Positions 60,634 to 64,000 of a stretch of DNA of 64,000 nt are shown one piece after another (positions within the stretch are counted from its first letter, which is position 1; the number at the start of each line of letters is the position of its first letter). The notes under the pieces are model-generated. The model was not told the DNA's origin and ran no database searches. It worked only from the letters and a program-made list of their open reading frames with translations. The DNA lies in contig NZ_BAGF01000084.1 in assembly GCF_000308755.1 (NCBI RefSeq), positions 186,001 through 250,000 on the forward strand, given 5' to 3'. A program made the position numbers and the translations under genes. This DNA comes from Nocardia pneumoniae NBRC 100136 (GTDB lineage Bacteria; Actinomycetota; Actinomycetes; Mycobacteriales; Mycobacteriaceae).

Positions 60634-61815
60634 ATGGACCCCGTGCGGAATCCGTATGCACCCGGAGCGGGACAGCGCCCACCCGAATTAGCCGGGCGCG
60701 ACAAGCAACTCACCGCGTTCGACATCGTGCTCGAACGCATCGCGCGCGGCCGCCCGGAACGCAGCGTCATGCTCACCGGCCTGCGCGGCGTCGGAAAGAC
60801 GGTGCTGCTCAATCAACTTCGCTCGGCGGCGATCTCGCGCGGATGGGGCACCGGCAAGATCGAGGCGCGGCCGGATCAGGAATTGCGCCGACCGCTGTCC
60901 TCGGCGCTGCACATGGCGGTGCGCGCGATCGCCATGGCGCATCGCAATCCGGAACGGGTGGACGACTTCCTCGGCATCCTCAAGGCCTTCGCTCTGCGAG
61001 CCACCGCGGACAAGGGCATGCGGGAGCGCTGGCAACCCGGCATCGACGTGCCTGCGGTCAGCGGGAGGGCCGATTCCGGCGACATCGAGATCGACCTGGT
61101 GGAACTGCTGGTCGATGCGGCGGCGCTGGCCGGCGACATCGGGGTCGGCATCGCGATCTTCATCGACGAGATGCAAGATCTCGGCCCCGCCGACATCTCG
61201 GCGATCTGCGGCGCCTGCCACGAACTGAGTCAGGACGCCGCGCCGCTGATCGTCGTCGGCGCGGGTCTGCCGCATTTGCCCGCCGTGCTGTCCGCCTCGA
61301 AGAGCTATTCGGAGCGACTATTCAGTTATCACCGCATCGACCGGCTGGACCGGGAATCCGCGGACCAAGCGCTGATCGCGCCCGCACAACGCGAGAACGT
61401 GAAGTTCACCGATGGGGCACTGGACGCGCTGTACCAAAAAGCCGACGGTTACCCCTATTTCGTGCAGGCTTACGGCAAAGCGGCCTGGGACCAGGCGCCG
61501 GAGAGCCCGATCACGGCCGAAGACGTCGAGGTCGCCTCACCTGCCGCCGAGGAGGAGTTGGCGGTGGGGTTCTTCGGTTCCCGCTATGAGCGGGCAACGC
61601 CCGCTGAGCGCGAGTACATGCGCGCCATGGCGGACCTGGCCGGGGACGACGGCCCGGTGGCGACCGCGGCGGTGGCCAATGAACTCGGCCGCAAACCGGC
61701 CTCGCTGTCGCCCGCCCGCGACGGGCTGATCAAGAAGGGTCTCATCTACTCCGCCGAGCGCGGCACGATCGGCTTCACCGTGCCGCACTTCGGCCGCTAT
61801 CTGCGCTCGGTCTGA
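60634..61815 (+). CDS. AAA ATPase of the AAA_16/ORC-like type
   Basis: A 393-residue protein. I choose ATG 60634 (MDPVRNPYAPGAG); the frame is open to 60592. Walker A TGLRGVGKTVLLNQL near residues 49-63; Walker B IAIFIDEMQDLGPADI near 174-189; sensor-one-type PLIVVGAGLPHLP; then a helical lid and a C-terminal winged helix (LGRKPASLSPARDGLIKKGLIYSAERGTIGFTVP). It resembles the stand-alone ORC1/CDC6-like STAND-type ATPases of Actinobacteria. No nuclease or toxin partner is adjacent. The role is unknown. Confidence 0.85.
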   Translation: MDPVRNPYAPGAGQRPPELAGRDKQLTAFDIVLERIARGRPERSVMLTGLRGVGKTVLLNQLRSAAISRGWGTGKIEARPDQELRRPLSSALHMAVRAIAMAHRNPERVDDFLGILKAFALRATADKGMRERWQPGIDVPAVSGRADSGDIEIDLVELLVDAAALAGDIGVGIAIFIDEMQDLGPADISAICGACHELSQDAAPLIVVGAGLPHLPAVLSASKSYSERLFSYHRIDRLDRESADQALIAPAQRENVKFTDGALDALYQKADGYPYFVQAYGKAAWDQAPESPITAEDVEVASPAAEEELAVGFFGSRYERATPAEREYMRAMADLAGDDGPVATAAVANELGRKPASLSPARDGLIKKGLIYSAERGTIGFTVPHFGRYLRSV

Positions 61816-61949
61816 CCTGCCGCGTGGCAGCCGGACGTGGCTGCGGCCGATTGCCCACTATTCGCCCCTCTTGCAAGATCAATAGATATTCATAGATTTC
61901 TCTCGACCAAGAGCCCTACCGACGGGTAACAAAGTCTCCTACACTCGAA

Positions 61950-61965
61950 TGTGATCCTGATCACG
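61950..61965. promoter_or_regulatory. CRP-like binding site upstream of the acyl-CoA dehydrogenase
   Basis: TGTGATCCTGATCACG fits TGTGA-N6-TCACA, the Crp/Cmr-type consensus of mycobacteria, with one mismatch at the last base. Its inner part GTGATC-CT-GATCAC is a perfect dyad. It sits 17 bases upstream of the ATG, with the GGGAGGA ribosome-binding site between, so binding would block transcription or mark a start further upstream. The region 61816-61949 is AT-richer and probably holds the promoter. Confidence 0.5.
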
Positions 61966-61981
61966 TCCGAGGGAGGACATC

Positions 61982-63937
61982 ATGGCGACAGCCGCGAAAG
62001 TCGACGCCACCGAAGAACAGGCCCGCGCACTGGTCGAGGAGTCCCGCGAAACGAGCTGGGCCAAGCCCTCATTCGCCAAGGAGATGTTTCTCGGACGGTT
62101 CCGGCTGGATCTGATCCACCCGTACCCGCAGCCGAGCCCCGAGGACGCCGCGCACACCGAGGCGTTTCTGACCCGGCTGCGGACGCTGTGCGAGTCCATG
62201 GACGGAGCGGTGATCGAAGCCGAGGGCCGGATTCCGGACGAGTACGTCAAAGCCATGGCCGAGCTCGGCTGCTTCGGCCTGAAAATACCGCAATCGTATG
62301 GCGGCCAAGGTCTTTCCCAATTCGGCTACAACCGGGCGCTGATGCTGGTCGGCTCGACGCACCCGAGCCTCGGCGTCCTGCTCTCGGCGCATCAGTCCAT
62401 CGGCGTGCCGGAGCCGCTGAAGCTGGCGGGCACCCCCGAGCAGAAAGCCGAGTTCCTGCCCCGCTGCGCGGCGGGCGCGGTCAGCGCGTTCCTGCTCACC
62501 GAGCCCGACGTGGGCTCCGACCCGGCCCGGATGGCCAGCACCGCGACGCCGACCGAGGACGGCGAGGCCTACATCCTCAACGGCGTCAAACTGTGGACCA
62601 CCAACGGCGTCGTCGCCGAGCTGCTGGTGGTGATGGCGCGCGTGCCCAAGAGCGAGGGGCATCGCGGCGGCATCTCGGCGTTCGTCGTGGAAGCGGACTC
62701 GCCGGGCATCACCGTGGAGCGGCGCAACGCCTTCATGGGTCTGCGCGGCATCGAGAACGGCCTGACCAGGATGCACAACGTCCGGGTGCCCAAGCGCAAC
62801 CTGATCGGCCGCGAGGGCGACGGCCTCAAGATCGCGCTCACCACGCTCAACGCGGGCAGGCTCGCCATCCCCGCCATGTGCACCGCGGCTGCGAAGTGGT
62901 CGCTGAAGATCGCGCGGGAGTGGAGCGCGCAGCGGGTGCAGTGGGGGAGGCCGGTCGGCGAGCACGCGGCGGTCGGCCAGAAGATCTCGTTCATCGCGGC
63001 CACCACGTTCGCGCTGGAGGCGGCGCTGGACCTGTCGGCCACCATGTGCGACGAGGCGCGCAACGACATCCGGATCGAGGCGGCGCTGGCCAAGCTGTGG
63101 GCCAGCGAGATGAGCTGTCAGATCGCCGACGAACTCGTGCAGATCCGCGGCGGCCGCGGCTACGAGACGGCCGCCTCGCTCGCCGCCAGGGGCGAGCGCG
63201 CCGTGCCCGCCGAGCAGTTGGTGCGCGATCTGCGGATCAACCGCATCTTCGAAGGCTCCAGCGAGATCATGCGGCTGCTGATCGCCCGGGAGATGGCCGA
63301 TGCGCACATGGCGGCCGCCGGGGCTCTGGTGGACCGCAAGGCCGAGTTCAAGGACAAGGCGAAGGCGGCCGTCGGCGCGACCGGCTTCTATGCGAAGTGG
63401 TTCCCCCAGCTGGCCGTCGGAGCGGGCACGGTACCGGCCGCCTACACCGAATTCGGTGTGCTGGCTCGTCATCTGCGGTTCGTCGAACGCAGTGCGCGCA
63501 AGCAGGCCAGGTCGCTGATGTACGCGATGGGCCGCTGGCAGGCCGGGCTGGAATACCGGCAGAACTTCCTGGGCCGGATCGTCGACATCGGCGCGGAGCT
63601 GTTCGCCATGTCCGCGGTCTGCGTGCGCGCGCAGGCGATGCGCACCGAGGGCGCGCCGGAGGCCAAGGCCGCCGAAGAGCTGGCGGATACGTTCTGCAGG
63701 CAGTCGCGGCTGCGCGTGCGCAAGCTCTTCGACGAGCTGTGGGAGAACACCGACGACGACGATCGCACCCTCACCCGCGGCGTGCTCGACGGCCGCTATC
63801 AGTGGCTGGAGGAGGGCGTGCTCGACCCCAGCGAGGGAACCGGACCGTGGATCGGGGAGTGGCAGATGGGCCCGTCGACCGAGGCGAACCTGTTGCGCCC
63901 CTTCCTGCCCTCGACCCGCAGCCGCGCGGAGGCGTGA
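61982..63937 (+). CDS. Long acyl-CoA dehydrogenase (FadE type)
   Basis: A 651-residue protein, ATG 61982, with GGGAGGA upstream. Flavin-binding and catalytic blocks: FLLTEPDVGSDPARM, LNGVKLWTTNGVV, GLRGIENGLTRMHNVRVPK, LAIPAMCTAAAKWSLKIAREWSAQRVQWGRPVGEH and QIRGGRGYETA (near the catalytic Glu region), NRIFEGSSEIMRLLIAREM. It has about 100 extra N-terminal and 180 extra C-terminal residues compared with medium-chain enzymes, as in VLCAD-like actinobacterial FadE proteins of 600-650 residues. It oxidises acyl-CoA in beta-oxidation. A CRP-like box and a strong terminator frame the gene. Confidence 0.92.
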   Translation: MATAAKVDATEEQARALVEESRETSWAKPSFAKEMFLGRFRLDLIHPYPQPSPEDAAHTEAFLTRLRTLCESMDGAVIEAEGRIPDEYVKAMAELGCFGLKIPQSYGGQGLSQFGYNRALMLVGSTHPSLGVLLSAHQSIGVPEPLKLAGTPEQKAEFLPRCAAGAVSAFLLTEPDVGSDPARMASTATPTEDGEAYILNGVKLWTTNGVVAELLVVMARVPKSEGHRGGISAFVVEADSPGITVERRNAFMGLRGIENGLTRMHNVRVPKRNLIGREGDGLKIALTTLNAGRLAIPAMCTAAAKWSLKIAREWSAQRVQWGRPVGEHAAVGQKISFIAATTFALEAALDLSATMCDEARNDIRIEAALAKLWASEMSCQIADELVQIRGGRGYETAASLAARGERAVPAEQLVRDLRINRIFEGSSEIMRLLIAREMADAHMAAAGALVDRKAEFKDKAKAAVGATGFYAKWFPQLAVGAGTVPAAYTEFGVLARHLRFVERSARKQARSLMYAMGRWQAGLEYRQNFLGRIVDIGAELFAMSAVCVRAQAMRTEGAPEAKAAEELADTFCRQSRLRVRKLFDELWENTDDDDRTLTRGVLDGRYQWLEEGVLDPSEGTGPWIGEWQMGPSTEANLLRPFLPSTRSRAEA

Positions 63938-63950
63938 ACTAGCGATAGGC

Positions 63951-63989
63951 CCCGTCACGGTCGGTAGCTCGGGGACCGACCGTGACGGG
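63951..63989 (+). terminator. Terminator after the acyl-CoA dehydrogenase (15-bp stem)
   Basis: CCCGTCACGGTCGGT (63951-63965) and ACCGACCGTGACGGG (63975-63989) form a perfect 15-bp stem with a nine-base loop, 13 bases after the stop. No T-run follows before the window ends. Confidence 0.85.
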
Positions 63990-64000
63990 CGGCTGTCGCT

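Overview
The window is chromosomal DNA of a high-GC actinobacterium, most likely Nocardia or a close mycolic-acid relative. The run GT87 mannosyltransferase, rpsF, ssb, rpsR, rplI, dnaB is the one found in Mycobacteriales. Lipid genes are abundant (PapA-like and WS/DGAT acyltransferases, FadD, FAAL, a large acyl-CoA dehydrogenase), GTG and TTG starts are common, and many promoters look leaderless. The genus is an inference. I see no rRNA, tRNA, CRISPR array, insertion sequence or phage gene.

Region 1 (1-21 kb) is a stress island lying between two GT87 glycosyltransferase paralogues. It holds four TerD-superfamily genes (a TerD fused to an FtsK-like segment without an ATPase core, a two-domain TerD with a Pro/Gly/Tyr linker, a canonical TerD and a TerA-like protein), three tandem AIM24 genes, a DUF475/TerC membrane protein, and a tightly coupled minus-strand operon. 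That operon encodes a helical protein, a citrate-lyase-like C-C lyase, a phosphoribosyltransferase, a StiP/PELOTA protein and a HAD phosphatase, which is the Ter-linked nucleotide-like biosynthesis module. A secreted beta-propeller-like protein, a methyltransferase and a MerR/metallo-beta-lactamase-fold pair interrupt it.

Region 2 (21-25 kb) is the housekeeping rpsF-ssb-rpsR-rplI operon and dnaB. The rpsF leader can fold into the CCG-bulge structure recognised by S6:S18. DnaA-box-like sites are clustered upstream of dnaB.

Region 3 (25-51 kb) is a mixed lipid-metabolism and accessory zone: acyltransferases, nitronate monooxygenases, oxidoreductases, an 824-residue AglD/UPF0104 membrane protein with a kinase-like segment, several regulators, small secreted proteins, and a second MerR-controlled gene pair. 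A parS-like site lies at about 46.8 kb.

Region 4 (51-58.8 kb) is a compact polyketide locus: free ACP, single-module KS-AT-DH-KR-ACP synthase and a fatty acyl-AMP ligase with an unusual linker. Region 5 (58.8-64 kb) holds an S4 RNA-binding protein, an NlpC/P60 hydrolase with a long structured leader, an orphan AAA ATPase and an acyl-CoA dehydrogenase.

Three genes carry short, diverged tandem duplications of one end (about 38.3, 49.8 and 56.5 kb), and a roughly 70-bp palindrome-containing repeat occurs in three intergenic places. All assignments come from reading the sequence by eye; no database search was run.
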